A stretch of DNA of 64,000 bases from Chionis minor (GCA_013398295.1 VZSF01008207.1:434621-498620); one strand, 5' to 3'. Shown: positions 36,201-51,056, counted from the stretch's first letter. Made by a program: numbers and translations. The notes: generated from the letters alone by a model not told the origin.

Positions 36201-38529
36201 CTACGATAAAAAAAGGATTGTAAATGAAATAGGAGGGACAAGAATTACAGCCCATTACTAACTGCATCTTTTTGGCTGACAGCCACAATATCAAGCCATT
36301 TTCAAGGTTTAGTGATTTTCTGCTGGGACTTAGCAGAATGAGGCAGAATTTCTACTGCAGAAATCAAATAGGATATCCCATAAGAATTACCCATTTTCAA
36401 CCATTACATGGGAAGTTTTCTTCACAGTTCAGTTTGGAGTAAGACCTCAGCAGCAGAGAACTTGCGTGTGCACAGAAAAGAGTGCTGTCCCCGTTTCTGG
36501 GGTGAGTGGTATTTCACTCATACAGAGGATTACAGAATTTGGTTTGGGGTCTTCAGCAGGCAGCTGAGACTCCCATGTGCACGTGTGATGCACCTACTAA
36601 ATTACTTTCACCCTGTCTTTATTCATAATTTCCTTTGCTGAGATTTTGATGTCTTTTGTCAAAAGTTCATTTGTATAAGAACTTTCTAAAACCAAACTCA
36701 AAGATGTAGGAAATTCACTACCCCTTGGGATTAATTTCTACGGCCTCTGTGTCAGTACTCACTATTGAAACCAGTTTACTGCAGGAATTATGAAGAAGGG
36801 AGATGCTGACCTGTAACATTAGGGCTGACTTTTGCACTTTGTCTGGGGCAAGGGTAAGTAGATGGGAGAATTTTACTTAAACACCGTGATAATGGCACTA
36901 ATATTGAGGTAATTAAATGAATGTGTATCAGTATGGTGCTCAAAAAAGCTACGGTGACATTCTAGGTTTGTATGTGAACATTGCTCCTGCGTTCATCAAG
37001 TGTCTCCAAACAGGCGTCCTACAAGGCAGAGAGATGGTCTCTACCCAGGTGACCTTTTGGTCTCAAATATATTTGGTGCAAGATTTGTCAGTCTGCTATT
37101 TTTAGATGTTAAAGAGAATGAGAGAGCAATGTATGCTATTAAAAACAAGCAAAAGGCTAAGAGTCAAGAACTCCTTGACTGATATCTTGATTCTCCTGCA
37201 GACATTGTGTGGGCTTTGGCATATTACCTAGCTTTGCTGGGTCTGTTTTATTGGTGGGCCGCAAGGGATGTGACGAGATTTAAAGGAAGTAGATCTGCTT
37301 GCAGTATATTCACTTCCTCATCTAGAATTTCACTGTCAAAATTGTACTAAATAATTCTCTGTGGTGTGAAAATGATTGCCTCAAAAAAGGACAGAGATTA
37401 AGAATAAAATTTCCATAGTGCCACCAAGTTCTTGTCAGAAATATTCCATATTAGTTAATCAGTTGTCTTTAAACAAGCTAAAAAAAAGGAAAAAAATAGC
37501 CATATTGTACCCTGAATTTGCCACTTCTTGTCAAGCCCAAAACATCAGTTGTCATTGCTAGAAAAAGTTGCAAATATTATACTCTAGTAAGATAGTCTTC
37601 CCCTCTTTTTTTTTGTAATTATGAACATTTGACAAGAAATCAGTGGGTTTTTTTCAGTTTTATTTGAGAAAAACCCCAATAAGTATATATAACCTCTCTT
37701 TCAGAGCTAGCAATGGGAAATTCCCAGGCATTCTGATAATTTGATTCAGAACACACCTGGAAATTGGATGCTTATCTCATCCTGAGCAATGTCTAAAGCT
37801 CTTGAAAGGAGCTAAAACATGGACAGGTGCCTGCCAGCATTTTCAAGGTATCTTTGCTGGGAGTCTGTGCACAACATCATCATGTTGTGGGTGTGCATGT
37901 CTTCTCCATGTCCAAGCTACATTGCAGCATGGCCCTGCTGCAGGGTCTGTGGGTGTGAGTGGGAGAGGAAGCGGGGTACAGATTTTGTATTCCATAAGAA
38001 TATGAGGAATTGACTTTCATTGTTTTCTTGCTTGTTTTCTTTTTCCGTTTTTAATGTTAAAACTGGAGATTGTTTTTCTGTAAATGAAGTAATTTGTTAT
38101 TTCTATTTTCATATTTCTTATTTAATCAGACCAAGAAGCTGATCACTATATTTGAAATTTTATGGCTTTGATCCAATGCAATCTGTGAATTCTGATCAGA
38201 GGTCTTTACAGGAGCTGCTGTCTTCATCTCACAGCTGACGACAGGACCAGGGACAAGCTCCACATCAGAAAATGCAAGTTGCCACTGAGTGGGCTGGACC
38301 GACTGGCCTGACCACCGCCACCAGTAATAATATCACACCTCCCCATGGGATAAGGCACATACTATTATTAGGTCACGTTTGCACAAGAGTGGAATAGAAA
38401 ACGGAACTGGTGAGAAGCCATAATGTCAAGTCAGTGGGACTTTCTGACACTCCAAAATCTATTTCCATTTCTGAACAAGACGAAAACGAATAGCAAGTAT
38501 AAAAAAGTGGATATTAAGTTGAATTCTTA

Positions 38530-38549
38530 AACTTAAGAGTTCTTAAGTT
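38530..38549. repeat. Short AT-rich inverted repeat
   Basis: Nine-base arms AACTTAAGA and TCTTAAGTT are separated by GT. The stem is perfect but AT-rich and short, and no element boundary is attached to it. Confidence 0.8.
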
Positions 38550-41500
38550 AAACAAATTCTGACTTGGATCAGTCAAAGCATTCTGTTCTCATTCTGACTT
38601 CTGCAAATGTGGTATGTTGTATAATGCAGCATCTTAATTAGAAGAAGGTCGCCATGTTTTAGCCTTTTTCAAAATATTAAAAAAAAATACAGTTTTTCCC
38701 CAGTAGGAGATTTCAATGCCAGTGAAATGATGTTTCCCAATGAAAAAAATGCTGTGTTAGAAAGAATTGATTCATTTGGTTAATATTTCTCCTGTCAGGA
38801 ATTAAATACAGTTCATTGAGCATTTTGTGCCTAATTTCTTGCTTTCTAACTGCATGGAGTTTAGTCTGAGAAATGGTACATGCATAAGGCAGAAAAGCTT
38901 GTCTGATTCAATGTCGAATGTGCTGCCACTTTTAGCTAACAGTACCATATACGTTCCCAATAAACAGCTTCTCAAAGAGATGGTACAATTACTATTCAGC
39001 CAATATTAAACCTTCATTTAGCCTTATATTCAGGCCATGCCCAACAAATCAAGCTGCCTGATGTGTATGAATTTTAATCATTTGTTTCAGCTGTGCTTTT
39101 TTAAATGGGTGATGATTACATTTTTCTGTCGACTAAATCTGTGGAGATTTAATATATCAAATAACGCAGTGTCTGACCAGAGAGAGGAGCTTGTTCCAGA
39201 ATTGGTGCTTGGCGTCCTTGGAAACGGGAGACTCAATTCAGTGGAGCTGGAACAGGAAGTACCAGGATTTTGTACCCCACTCTGTGTTTGACTGTTGGGA
39301 TACATTTATAGATTTGGTGGTTTCTCAGACATCGAATCAGCACCACGCAAGTGCTTTATTTCTCCTAGCAGATACCCGCACAGGAGGATATAGAGGAATT
39401 TTGCTTTAGAGAAGCTGCAGTACACAGTTGTATCTTTGGTGGCTCCGCTTTCAAAATGTGAAGTGCTGAGTGAACAGAAGACCTGTCCTGACCTTTTAAA
39501 AATACATTGCTATTGATCCATGGGCTTCGTCCTGAATTCTGGCCCGCAGATGGGATGCTCTCCTCCGGCGTGATGTGCAGGCAGCCTGCTCCGCAATTCC
39601 CTGACAAACAGCCGGGAGCAGGCGGCAGAGGCACCGGGCTCCAGCTGAGCTGCCTGCTGCTGCCTTGCCAGAGAAGGGTCTTGGCAGGATTTTTTGGTAA
39701 GCAGCACAACCTGAATCCATCATGGTGGAGTACAGCATGGAGCAGAGAGGATCCCAGGTGGCAGGGGTTGTGGAAAAGACCCCTGGCAGTACATTAAGGC
39801 TAATAGTCTTCTTTATGTTTTTGGACCTATCCATCTCTCTTGCTAGGTTGCTTTCATAACAGAGAGGTTGACCAGCCAGCAAGAATCACACAAGTCTTTG
39901 CATGAGTTCCTGTTGGCTTCCTGTTTCTTTTCCACACTCATAAGCAACATCTTTAGTTCTTACACCAGAGAACTTCAGGAAATATGTAGTTCACACAAAT
40001 ATTCCAGTTTGGTTACCCTGACATTTGAATGCACTTTGGATTTAGCCTGTTTTATGGTCTCTCTCCATTCACTATATTCACTGCTACTGGAGAAAACATC
40101 TCATAAAAACACCAGGAGAGGAGAGGATGGGGGGGACACCCAGCTGCACATTGGTGTGAAGTGATGCTGTGCCACATCTGGCTTCCTGCAGCATGATCTC
40201 AGGCTGAGAGAAGCTAAAGGGACTCCCTTTTCCTCCATGAGGTCTGAGTCCCCTGCCCTATCCCTCACCTTTTATGAAGGGGTGGAGGGCCAAAGAAAAT
40301 ATAGTTTTCGATAAATGAAAGGTGAAGATGGAGCTGCCTGAGCTGCTGCAGTACTCATCTTGGCAAAGAAAACAGTACAACAGCTCCTGTTCTTCTCTGT
40401 TCTGTGTAAACCCAAGGCTAAATGAGATCAGCACCTCAGAAACAGGTTCCTCACAGAGAAAACCCCCTTTACTTGGAATGATGCTGTGAAAGATACATTT
40501 TCTGTAACGGCTTGTACCTGCTGCACACTTGTGCTGGCATGGTTGTGAGATAAACATTTAATTAAAATTATGTCTGTGATCTATTTCACCTCTTGCTGTG
40601 CAGACTTCTTAAACACGTAATCTGTTTGGATGGCTTTTGTTTCTCTTCTTAAAATGCTACTTACAAAGAGAACAGAACATCCAAGGTTTGCTCTATCCTG
40701 AACTTTACTGACTTGGAGCTTGTTATAAAAATGTCACATTTTACTCTGGAAATGTTTGTGAACCCAGGATTAAAGACAAAACAGTGTGAACACGCAGCTC
40801 AGCATGCTGTAAAATTCAGGAAATGAGGAAGATCACGAGATTTTTGACAACAAAATCCGTGAATCACCCACGAAGTATTCTGGTGGTTGTTTCTAGGTTT
40901 GTGGCTAACAGCAGTGCTGAAGCCTGGTCTAGCTGTTGTGAAATTGGAGGAGGAGAAGAAAGAGAGTTCAGGATAAGGCACTTGTTTCTGCCAGGCAGAT
41001 GCTGGTGAGAAGCGATGTTTGGAAATGCAACATAAATAAAGAGAAATTGTGTTCTATCTAAAATGACTTGGATTTTTGGTAAGCAACAAAACATTTCTGT
41101 TGGGTTGCCTGGGCAATTTCATAACAGTGCATCCTTTTAGGTGGGCTGGAAAACAAGCTAAACGTGGGTAGGTGGCACTTGCTTTTAGAAGAGACGACTT
41201 GAAGAAATCAGTTTTTCTAAAGATATCTTAGTTTCAAAGATGATATTTTTGATTTATATTTCACCTGAAAGAGTACCAAGAGGGCTGGTGTACAGGTGCT
41301 CCATGGTTTTCAGAAGAAAGCTCGAAATCTTGATAGCATCACTGAAACTATCATAGCTACCATGCGAGAAGGCCAGCTGACATCACATGTCAGCCCCCAA
41401 AAAGCAGATGGGAATGGGGATATGTGAGAGCTGGAGCAGTCAAGCTCCATAGCACTGGCTAATAACAGTGCAGATGATTCCTGGCTCTTTAACCAAACAA

Positions 41501-41733
41501 ACAAGCAACTGGCCCTTTCTCTGGGCATTTGGATGAAGTTCAGCTCCTCAGAGGTGTTGCCTTTGGTGATGGTGGTTGGGCCTGTGCTGAATTCAGTTGG
41601 GAACTCTCCTCCTTGGCTTAAGCACAGTCCTGCCTTTAGCCCTGTTTCTGTTCCTATGACCTGTTGGCAGCATAACCTTTGGCAGGTGGAGAAATTTTAC
41701 TCAGATGCATCGAAACATGTGACTGGTTTTCAA

Positions 41734-42275
41734 AGAATCATAGAATAGTTTGGGTTGGAAGGGACCTTTAAAGGTCATCTAGTCCAACCCCACCCTGCAA
41801 TGACCAGGGACATCTTCAACTAGATCAGGTTGATCGGAGCCGCATCCAACCTGACCTTGAATGTTTCCAGGGTTGGGGCATCTACCACTTCTCCGGGAAA
41901 CCAGCTCCAGTGTTTCACCACCCTCATTGTAAAAAATTTCTTCCTTCTATCTTGTCTAAATCTACCCTCGTTTTGTTTAAAGACTTTAACCCTCCTGGTT
42001 CTATCACTACAGGCCTTGCTGAAAAATTTGTCCCCATCTTTCCTGTAGGCTCCCTTTAAGTACTGGAAGGCCACTATAAGTTCTCCCTGGAGCCTTCTCT
42101 TCTCCAGACTGAACAACCCCAACTTTCTCAGCCTGTCCTCATAGGACAGGTGCTCCAGTCCTCTCATCATTTTTGTAGCCCTCCTCTGGACCATTTTCAA
42201 CTGATCCATGTCTTTCCTGTGCCGAGGGGTCCAGAGTTGGACACGGTACATCAGGTGGGGTCTCACCAGAGACCA
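41734..42275 (-). mobile_element. CR1 LINE 3' fragment, 5'-truncated
   Basis: The plus strand starts with AGAATCATAGAATAGTTTGG, the reverse complement of a CR1 tail, then GGAAGGGACCTTTAAAGGTC and GTCCAACCCC. Read on the minus strand, 42266-41820 stays open for 148 codons and encodes the end of CR1 ORF2 (residues such as [45 protein letters not shown]). The fragment is cut at its 5' end near 42275 and lacks catalytic domains, so it is inactive. It lies in the KCNJ6 intron in the same orientation as the gene. Confidence 0.96.
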
Positions 42276-45200
42276 GTTTTACTGGTCTGCAGTGTAAGAG
42301 CTGAAGGGGCTCAGTGCTGCGGTCCTGTCTGAAGGACTCACACACTGTACATGGCCCAGAGCTAAGCTACCTGCTCTGGGAGGATGAGGAGGAATATCTG
42401 GGCTAGTTTTGTTAGTATTTCAAATGATGGGTTTGGACAGTAGACTTTATACTCTTTTGTTTTCTTAATGGGAGGGAGTTTAAGCAACCAGAGATTTGTT
42501 CATGCTATTATTTAGGGTGATTGGTCAACTCCTTTATAAAAATCTTTTTAAGGGAAACTGTTAAACATGGAAGGCTTAAAAATTCATCTGTCATAACAAT
42601 CTTTAATTAAAATTTAAATTAGTTTTATTGATTCAGCTATTGTTATCTTTATCATAACAAAAGAATCAGACAATCACAGACTTCACGCAGCTCTGATTTT
42701 TGATGAACTTTTGCAGGCCTTCTAGCAGTTATGCAAAGAAAATCATCTGTGCTGTTAAAATCCTCCCACTGAATTGCAAGTGGGTTTTGAAATTTTTTCT
42801 TTTTTTTCAGTTCATAGGATGAGACTTATTAAGTTGATGCTTTCAGATTAATAATACTGGCTATCTGACAACTTTAGCAGCATATTTTTGAAATGCAGGA
42901 CTGAGCAAAAACTGTCTGCCTCAGGGAATGAGACGCAAAATCTTTCCCTTCTGAAACACTATTTAATATTCAAGTTATGTCAAAATTCGTATCCATATTT
43001 TAGCTGCTTGGCATCCTGTCTGATAATAGGTGCTATTAATATACCTGCTATTTGATCAATGACCATTTTAGAAAAATTAATGCTTCACTTGGTTTTAATT
43101 AACTGGTTTTATCTGAGGTGGTGAGGAATAAGCTGATTCTGAGCTTTAATTACCACCTAGCATTTAGCAATGTGTCCATTAAAGGAGAATAGCAGCAATA
43201 GAATTGGGATTTTAGGAAAACTTCAGTATTACTCTCCTGATATTTCTGTTCTAGGAAAAAAAAAAGGAACAACACACTTCAAGATCTAGCCTTTTCAATC
43301 TAGCAGTTTCCTTAATGCCTGAATACATTTAAAAGGGAAAGCAAAAAAGAAGCAAAAAAACCAGCAAAGAGTTATTTTGCTCAATTCCTTGTTCATCTGT
43401 TGTAAATATTTAAACTAAATGTTTCTGGGAGGAGCGTAAACAAATAAATCCATGAGAACATGCTGTGTCTGATTTTGCCATGAACACTTCCAACTGGTGA
43501 TGGAGCAGAAAAATTCTGAGTTGCTTTGACACATGCATCTCACTCATGGAAGCAACAAAGTCATTAGGGCTCTTTAGCACCCCAAAATTCTCCCTATTTT
43601 AATAATATTTGTCTCAGCTGGTGAGAAAAATTACTTGTTTTAGTGAGGAAAAAATAGTGAGCTTGGTAAGAGTCTGGAACAAAAAGATTGGGCTTTTGAA
43701 GCAAGAAGCACCCTGTATAAAGCCCTGCATAACATTGACTATTTCCCCTGAGTAATTAACTTCAGTTCATCGCTGAGGATGAGCTTTGGTTCAGCAAAGA
43801 TGCTAAGCTTTTTCTCCTTGAACAGTGATCATAAAATGCTTGTTTGGAAAAGTAGTGTTTGTCTCGGGGTGTTGTGGTGCTGGGTGGGTACACAGGGCAT
43901 GAGCTTTTCCAGTCCCCCCCGACCATGGGCACTTGAGTGCTTTCAGCTTTACTGCTGTGGGTTATTTCATTCCTCTGTATCAGTCATGAGGTGGCACTCT
44001 TCTACCAGAAGAGCTAGCTTACAAAGGTTTTGAAGCGTATATCTATATAAACAGAAAAAAAAAGAAGTAATGCCAGGAAAATATTGTTAAAAGATTATTG
44101 CTAAAGTTGCTTTTGAAATGTTTGGGCGGGCAGGCAGATGAGAAACCAGCAGGATGCTGTGTGTTTGTTGCAGGAATATAGTATTTGAAGGAGATGATAC
44201 CTTCCAAAACTCTTTGAGCTAGAGGTTAGTAGCTTACTTGATTTTCTTCTGACTCCCATACAAATTTGAGGCAATTCTGCACACCAGCTGCACACTGTAT
44301 TCTTCTTCATGACAAGCACAATTACACAGTCTCTTTCTTGCAGCTTTTATTACTGCTGCCAGACCACTGCTAATTTGGAGCGCTTCATTGGTATATGCTT
44401 TGTACAATGAGCACTTGGCTAAAACTGGACATCTTTCCCTCTGACGATATCCTGCCTCTCAGAGGATGAACTAGACCAGGCTCCCAGTTTCAGAGACAAA
44501 TGGGGGGAAAAAGCCCAGGCATTGCTGGCTGAAGAGATCTGTCTCTAACATTGCATACGAGTGTTTAACATGAGGTTTAAAAAAATGTATGCCATAGCAA
44601 ATGGAAAACACAGCACCAGATTCTAGTCTCAGTCAGCAGCAGTTCAAATCAGGAGCATCTTCCGTCAGGATATAGCTATTCCAGATTGTGTACCTCACTC
44701 AGATCTCCACAGTTTTGCACCTCCATGGGATCCTTGCTAAGTCCCAAGAAATCTAGCAGATGCCTGCTTGTAAGGCAGCATCCTCTGGCTCCTGCTGTGT
44801 TCACAAGGCATGCTTGACCTCCAGGATGGGAAAGAGAAGTAAAGCTTGGCATGCTTTCTGTGAAAGCTTGCTGATCCCTTCTCTCCTTCACACTTGCAGT
44901 GAAGCAGGCTGGGGTAGTAGGAGAGCCTGGGAATGGCTTTAAAGCTAGCTGTACTTCCTTCAAACAGTGTAAATCACAATGCCTGGGAGGAATAAGAGTT
45001 TGGAGACAAGGCAGGCTGAAGAAAGGGATGGGAGTTTGGGAGGAGTTCAAGAAGGCATCAGAAGAATGCCGAATCCAACCAGCTCTGTGCCAAGCAGCGG
45101 GCCCTTCTCTCTCCTCCCACCATGATGTAAGTTTTCTCTGGCCACGAAATAAAATGCACTGCCACTAACTTCACTTTGTACTTACTCCAGCTAGAGATTT

Positions 45201-46497
45201 TTTTTAAATCAGAGATATAAAAGAAGCAGAAACTCTGCACAAGGCACTTTATTATCTAACTAAACCTGGGAGGTGCTCCTGGGACAGGTGACAGATCGAT
45301 GGGCCACCTTGGCTTCTTCCCCTTGCTTATCCTTGTGGTACAGCTGAGCATCTGGGCCCCGATATGAGTAGAGTGTTCATCACCCAACCCGAGGCTGAAC
45401 TCCTGCCTGGCTAATCTGAGATCAGTGCAGACAGAGCTGTCTTGAAGAATGAAGGCTCTTTTTTCTTTTTAATCACACATTTCTAAAGAGAAAAGGGAGA
45501 AAAAACTGTAATTGCTTATTCCCAGCATCGATGTGAGTGCTGGAAATGAACTGAAAAATGTAGCTCCTCCCCAAAAAGCCCAGACCCTGACATTACACAT
45601 TGCTTTAAGAAGCAGATACAGAACTGGCATGTGCTGGGTTGTATGTGCATAGAGCATTAACTGCTACTCGTTCAATACAACCCAGTTTATTTTCTTCTTG
45701 TGTTTCCTATCAATTTTTAAATGACATTTTGTTCTGATTTTGCAGGAAATAGAGGTCAATGCAAATACAACAATACAAGCACAGAATGTATTATGCCAAT
45801 AATTTTGCATCAGAATCCAGAAGCCCAGCAGGGTACGAATTACTGAGAGTCAGAAAAGATAGTACTAGTAATGTTTGGCTCTTATTTCCCATGACCTTTT
45901 ATCTGAAAGTTTCAAAGAAAGGGAAATACTGTTTTTGTTTTATCAGCAGGAAAATTGATGCAGAAAACAGTGACTTGTCCTGAGGTCTTATAGAAGGTGT
46001 GTAGCAAAGAAATGCTACTGTGGTGATGATACATTTTGATAGTCATTTGGGGGCATGCTGGTTATCTGCTGCCCTTTAATGTAAGCCAGAAGAATTTTTT
46101 GGCCTAAAGCACTGTGCAGTTTTCATGGAGAACTAATGTTTTGGAACAGCATATTTTTCAGATCCTGTTATTTCAACACAAAGCAAGCTTCTACTTGTTG
46201 CCAGGGTCTCATCAGAGCTCAAAATCTTTCCTAAGACCGTTTCTCTCTATTGCTTTAAGCAGAGCAGGGTATGGATGACAAAACTGGAGAGCTCGTTTCG
46301 GGAACACAAGGTGGATGAGATGGATCATGTCATGGAACACGAACAAGTTTTCCTGGAGACACAGTTGGGCTTCCTCAGCCTTTTCCTATTCTTTGTGCAG
46401 TGGAGCTCTCCCTTTCTTTTAGTTTCAAATGGAAAATTTCTACTATCAGAATAATGAAGATTTTGCCTGTGGGTGCTGTGATAACGTGACGTTGTGG

Positions 46498-46525
46498 CAC
46501 GTGCACACACACGCACACATACAGA
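46498..46525. repeat. Imperfect CA repeat
   Basis: CACGTGCACACACACGCACA followed by CATACAG; a short interrupted dinucleotide repeat. Confidence 0.8.
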
Positions 46526-47460
46526 TATGCAGACATGTACAGCAATAACCGAGGTCAGTGATTTTACTGTTCTTCTATATCCAAAATAGCAAATCCTTGA
46601 TGTGTGAGCCTTGGAAATCCTCAGTCTCTTCAAATGCTTAATGAGATAGGTTGATTATCATCAATTGAAAATTACTTCTGTCGTATGAGGGGAGGAGAAG
46701 AGAATTTAACTGTCAGCAGTGAGAAGACAATTAACAGACTTCAGAGAGGCACTGGGGCAGTTAAGATGTTGTTACAAGAAAATAACTGGGAAATGATGGA
46801 TAGATTAGGCTATAATAAGCATATGGTGAAACTGAACAACAAATTGCCACAAAATGCTGTGGTATAATGGGAGTAAATCAGACAACACAATGAGTGAAGC
46901 TCTGTTGTACCATCACAGCACAGAAATGTTTGAGGTTTGCATTTTTGGAAAAGTTTAATGGCATTTCCTACTTCTCCCCACACACGAGAACATTAGTAGC
47001 GCAGAAAGCTTCACTTGATTTCTAATTTGGGAAAATGCTGTACCAAAACTCATAATTCTTTTTCTGCACAGTTTACTAGGGTAGTATTACACATTTTGGC
47101 TGCAAGAAAGCCCTGTAATAAATGATAGCTCTTTCAGTCTGTTGGCAGTATACAGTCCAGCCATCAGTCTTGTAAATGTTCCCATAACCATTGAAAAGTT
47201 GAAATAATTTGGAACTGTGGCTTAACACATTATTAATCACAGAGCAAAGGGTTTGCTCTGATTTCACCAAGCATACTAACATAAAAAAAAGCCTATGATC
47301 CTCTCAGATGCCAACACAAGAATAAAAGCACATCTAATCATATGCTGCTCCCATGACTGAATACAGGCTCCAAGCCCAGTATTTCAGGGAGCATTCCTCA
47401 AAGTTTGGTCAAGTACGAAGGCTTTCATTTAACAAAAGCCTTTGTAAACTTGGCCAGGCT

Positions 47461-47492
47461 GTTTGTGTGTCGATGTGTGTGTGTGTCTGTGA
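47461..47492. repeat. Imperfect GT repeat
   Basis: GTTTGTGTGTCGATGTGTGT followed by GTGTGTCTGTG; an interrupted dinucleotide microsatellite. Confidence 0.85.
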
Positions 47493-50400
47493 AGGAAGGA
47501 GAAGCCTATTAATATTTTGTTCACCTTCCTGACTGATAATGAGATGGCCCAATCTAGGCTTCACAAAAATCAAACATATCCTCTGGCTACCTTTCTAGAC
47601 TTTTGGAAAGGAGTGGTTTCAGTCTGGATGGGAGAGAGTTGCAAAAGTCGCTATAGGAACAGGGTTGCTCTTCAGGACGCCTTACCTTGGGGGAATTTCT
47701 CCAGTTTTTCATGTGACTGCTGATTCACTTTAATGTTTGTGAATCTTTGGATTACATACGGAGTTTCAACAAAAGAACTCATCCAAAGGGAATCAGCCCA
47801 AGGTAATGAGGATGTCATTACTTGAGTTATTCACATCTAAAAGTATAATTCAGCTTCATGAACTCTGCAATACCTAGCAACAATACCACAACAACTTTCC
47901 ACTATGTACAGTGCCATGTTCAAGCCAGATCAGTCAGGCCCTCTGCTGTTTGGGTTATTGTTGTTCCTTCAACTAAATTGCTATGAACAAATATCTCCAA
48001 AGAAGGAGCACAATCACAGCCCTGACACTGCAAAAATCCTGAATAATGCTGCAGCTCACAGGTCTCTAACAGGAGAAAGATGGAGATGAAGATGGCAACT
48101 GCAGAAGAAAATTAACTTTGCAGCCTTTTTACACTGTCATGTATGAGAAAGCTACAAGTACGCCTGGTGAGGTATGATGCTTTAGAAGAGGACAGTTTGG
48201 ATTTGCAGGAAGCTTTGAATGTCCTGTTTTCCCACAAGCGCTTCCATCTCCCTTGGTAAGCTAATTTTAAAAGTTAATGGACTCGATCCTTTGGTGTGTT
48301 AATGCTACATTGTACTGCTTCAGTGGTGTGAAAGAGCACTAAAGCAGTCTCCTTCTGTTGCTGGAGGCTTTCGCCTGTTCCAGGGAACTGCTGGGCAATA
48401 CGGGTCAGCCAGATGGGACCTTCCATGAGCCCTGATATGTCTGAAGCAAAAGCTTCTGGGAAAGGAGTAGGATAAGAGAAGTAATGGTACACCCTGATTT
48501 TGAGTGACGACTGTCTGTAGGGTGAGAGCAAAAATCATTTTATAAGCCACTGATAGAGCGAAGAGACCCAAGAGTAGAAGAGCACTGAAAGACTCTATGC
48601 AGTGTTTTGCTTTGCTGTGGCTCCTCCACACAATCAGTAGACGTGGAGCCGTGCCACTTTTGACTGTGTACTTGGAAGAAGGCTTGAAAAACAGTGAAGG
48701 ATAAATGATTCCCTACAACTTGTTTCTTCAGGTGTGCTGACAAAACAGCCGGTTCCCTTTTTTTGCATGAGTTACACCTACTGGCACATAGCTGTGCACG
48801 CTGCACTGAGCTGGACACCAGCTGCTCTGGGACCTGAGGGGGATGCTGACCCGGGGAGGGATATCACATCTGCTGTGCAGTCAAAGGGGAGTCTAAACTA
48901 AAGGCTACTGTCATAGTCTGCACCATCTACCCTAATCCTGCAGTGGACCCACTTACCAACTCCATGCTTACATGATCTGAACCAGGGGGGTTGTAAGGTT
49001 TGTGTAGATGGAAAACCACAGGGTGACGCAGCAATGGTGTCCATTAAAACAGCATCAACTGTTGTGGTAACGTTTACCAGAAAGAAGAGGAGGCCGGCAG
49101 GGAGCAGTAAACTTTAGCTGGCCACTTTTAATCTGCTGTTTTAAGTCAGTCTGACTCCAAGCCAGGGAGAGACACTGAAAGAGGGACTGACTGTGTAGAG
49201 GGAGCCCTGAGCCCCACTCTCTGTTTGGCTCACCCTTCTGATGAGAATGCAATCCCACAGTAAAGCAAGATGAACCATGCATCTAAAAAAGGAAACAGCA
49301 GTGAATAGGCAATCAGACTGGTCACCGTTACAACTTGGTGCCATCATGGAGCAATAGTTTAAACTTCCTGCAGGTTACTTCTGTTATCACCCACTGGTCC
49401 AGACAGGCTCCCTGCTTTTCCAATTCAGACTAAATGTTTTCCACACAAGGGCTTAAGGTTATTGCTGCTGTTTTTCAGTTGAAGGTATAATTTCATTGGA
49501 ATTTGTCCAAAACTAAAGATGTGGATAGGTCTTAAGCACACCTGATGATTCTCCTCCATTTCAGCCAAATGGACTGACTTTGGACCTATATAGTCCTTCT
49601 TCATCTCCTACCTGGGCAATGAAATGCACTTTTGCAGGGCACAAAACCTCAAGTCCAATCCATGCGGAATGCCGAAGTGCTTCCAGAGGTACATCCTACT
49701 TGTCATTTCATCTCTACAGTAAGAATAAGAATCTGTGCTTATTTTCAAGGTGCTCATTACCTGAGACCACAATAACTGCGATCTGTTTCCACCTTGGGTA
49801 AGGATGGTCAAAACAGAACTTTTCTGTTTTTACAGAGGCAAGAGACTGAAGAATAAAGTCCAATGACAACTAAAACTCTGTAGTTTTCATCTGAAGTGAC
49901 AGACAGGTATTTTTGACCTTGTCTTTTTAATACAAACACAGAATAGCACAGATCAAAGATAAAAAAGAACCAGCCATCACATCTGACACACACTTCTGAC
50001 ACAGGGAGGCTATGGACCACATCTGATACACTTCAGTTGTGCTGCATAGTCTTTAGACACTGCAGCAGGAGGGATCTGTCTGAGAATGGGACAAAAAGGA
50101 GCTCCCTGGCTAGACAGTAATGATACCAACAGGGAACACTTCTTCCTGGGAAAAGCATCACTTGCAAAAGGAGTCTTGTCTCTTGGGGCAGTCAGGAAGG
50201 GACTGTGGGAAAGGATACAGCATTGAGAAATCTGATGTACAGAATCCCAAACTGAGTGGTCAAGAGCATCTTTTCTTTCCCCCCGGGGTACATGAGCTGC
50301 TGGGGACAAGACGAAAGGTCAGGTCTGAATTTTCCTTGTCTGTTCCTATTGTGCCAAGTGTGAGGAAGCAGAGGGTCAATCAGCCGGGCCACCCATGAGC

Positions 50401-51004
50401 GGAATGGATGGCTCAGTGGGACAAGCCCTCAGGGGTTGTGCCTATCTAAGCAGATGGGATGAGGGCTGTTTCTTTGTTTTGCATTAGGCTTCAATACTCC
50501 AGAGGGGACAAAATGTCTAGGCTAACCCAAAGACTGCTGCTAACCCACTCCCACGCTGCACTTCCCTGAAGGACTGCAATGCAGGAGCAGCACAGATAGC
50601 ATCCAGGTTAAGAAAAAACGCTGTGTGATGGAAAACTGAAGCTGTAGAGAGGTGGCTGGCATAGGAGCGGACATGCCCCTTCTGCTGTTAGGTTAGCACA
50701 GCTTCACAACTTGTCATGCAGAACTTGAGAAAGACATTTTGATTCCAGAAAATGTTAGTCGTAATTCTCAGTGGTTTATGGCACAACTCTCAGGGTGTAC
50801 CTGTGGGTTGTCAGCACCAGAATACAACCTGGAATGTGAATCACAATAGCTGGAGAAGTTTTGAACTGTGTACATCAATGTGAGCTACAAGAGCAGAGCA
50901 AGTTTCCTGTGTTCAGGAAGGATGTGTATGTGTCCTGAGCCTTTCCGGTCCTGGTGTTGGTAACAATCCTGCTACTGGTTGTACAATTCAGTATTTTGAG
51001 GTGA

Positions 51005-51056
51005 TCAACTCGGGTAAACCTGTATGGTGGTAAACAGGTAGGTAAACCTGAGTTGA
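51005..51056. repeat. Nested inverted repeat with three GGTAAAC copies
   Basis: The outer arms TCAACTCGGGT (51005-51015) and ACCTGAGTTGA (51046-51056) can pair with one G-T wobble. The inner arms ACCTGT (51018-51023) and ACAGGT (51034-51039) pair perfectly. The same 50 bases carry GGTAAAC at 51013, 51029 and 51041. The middle copy continues as GTAAACA, a full forkhead core. Confidence 0.7.
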
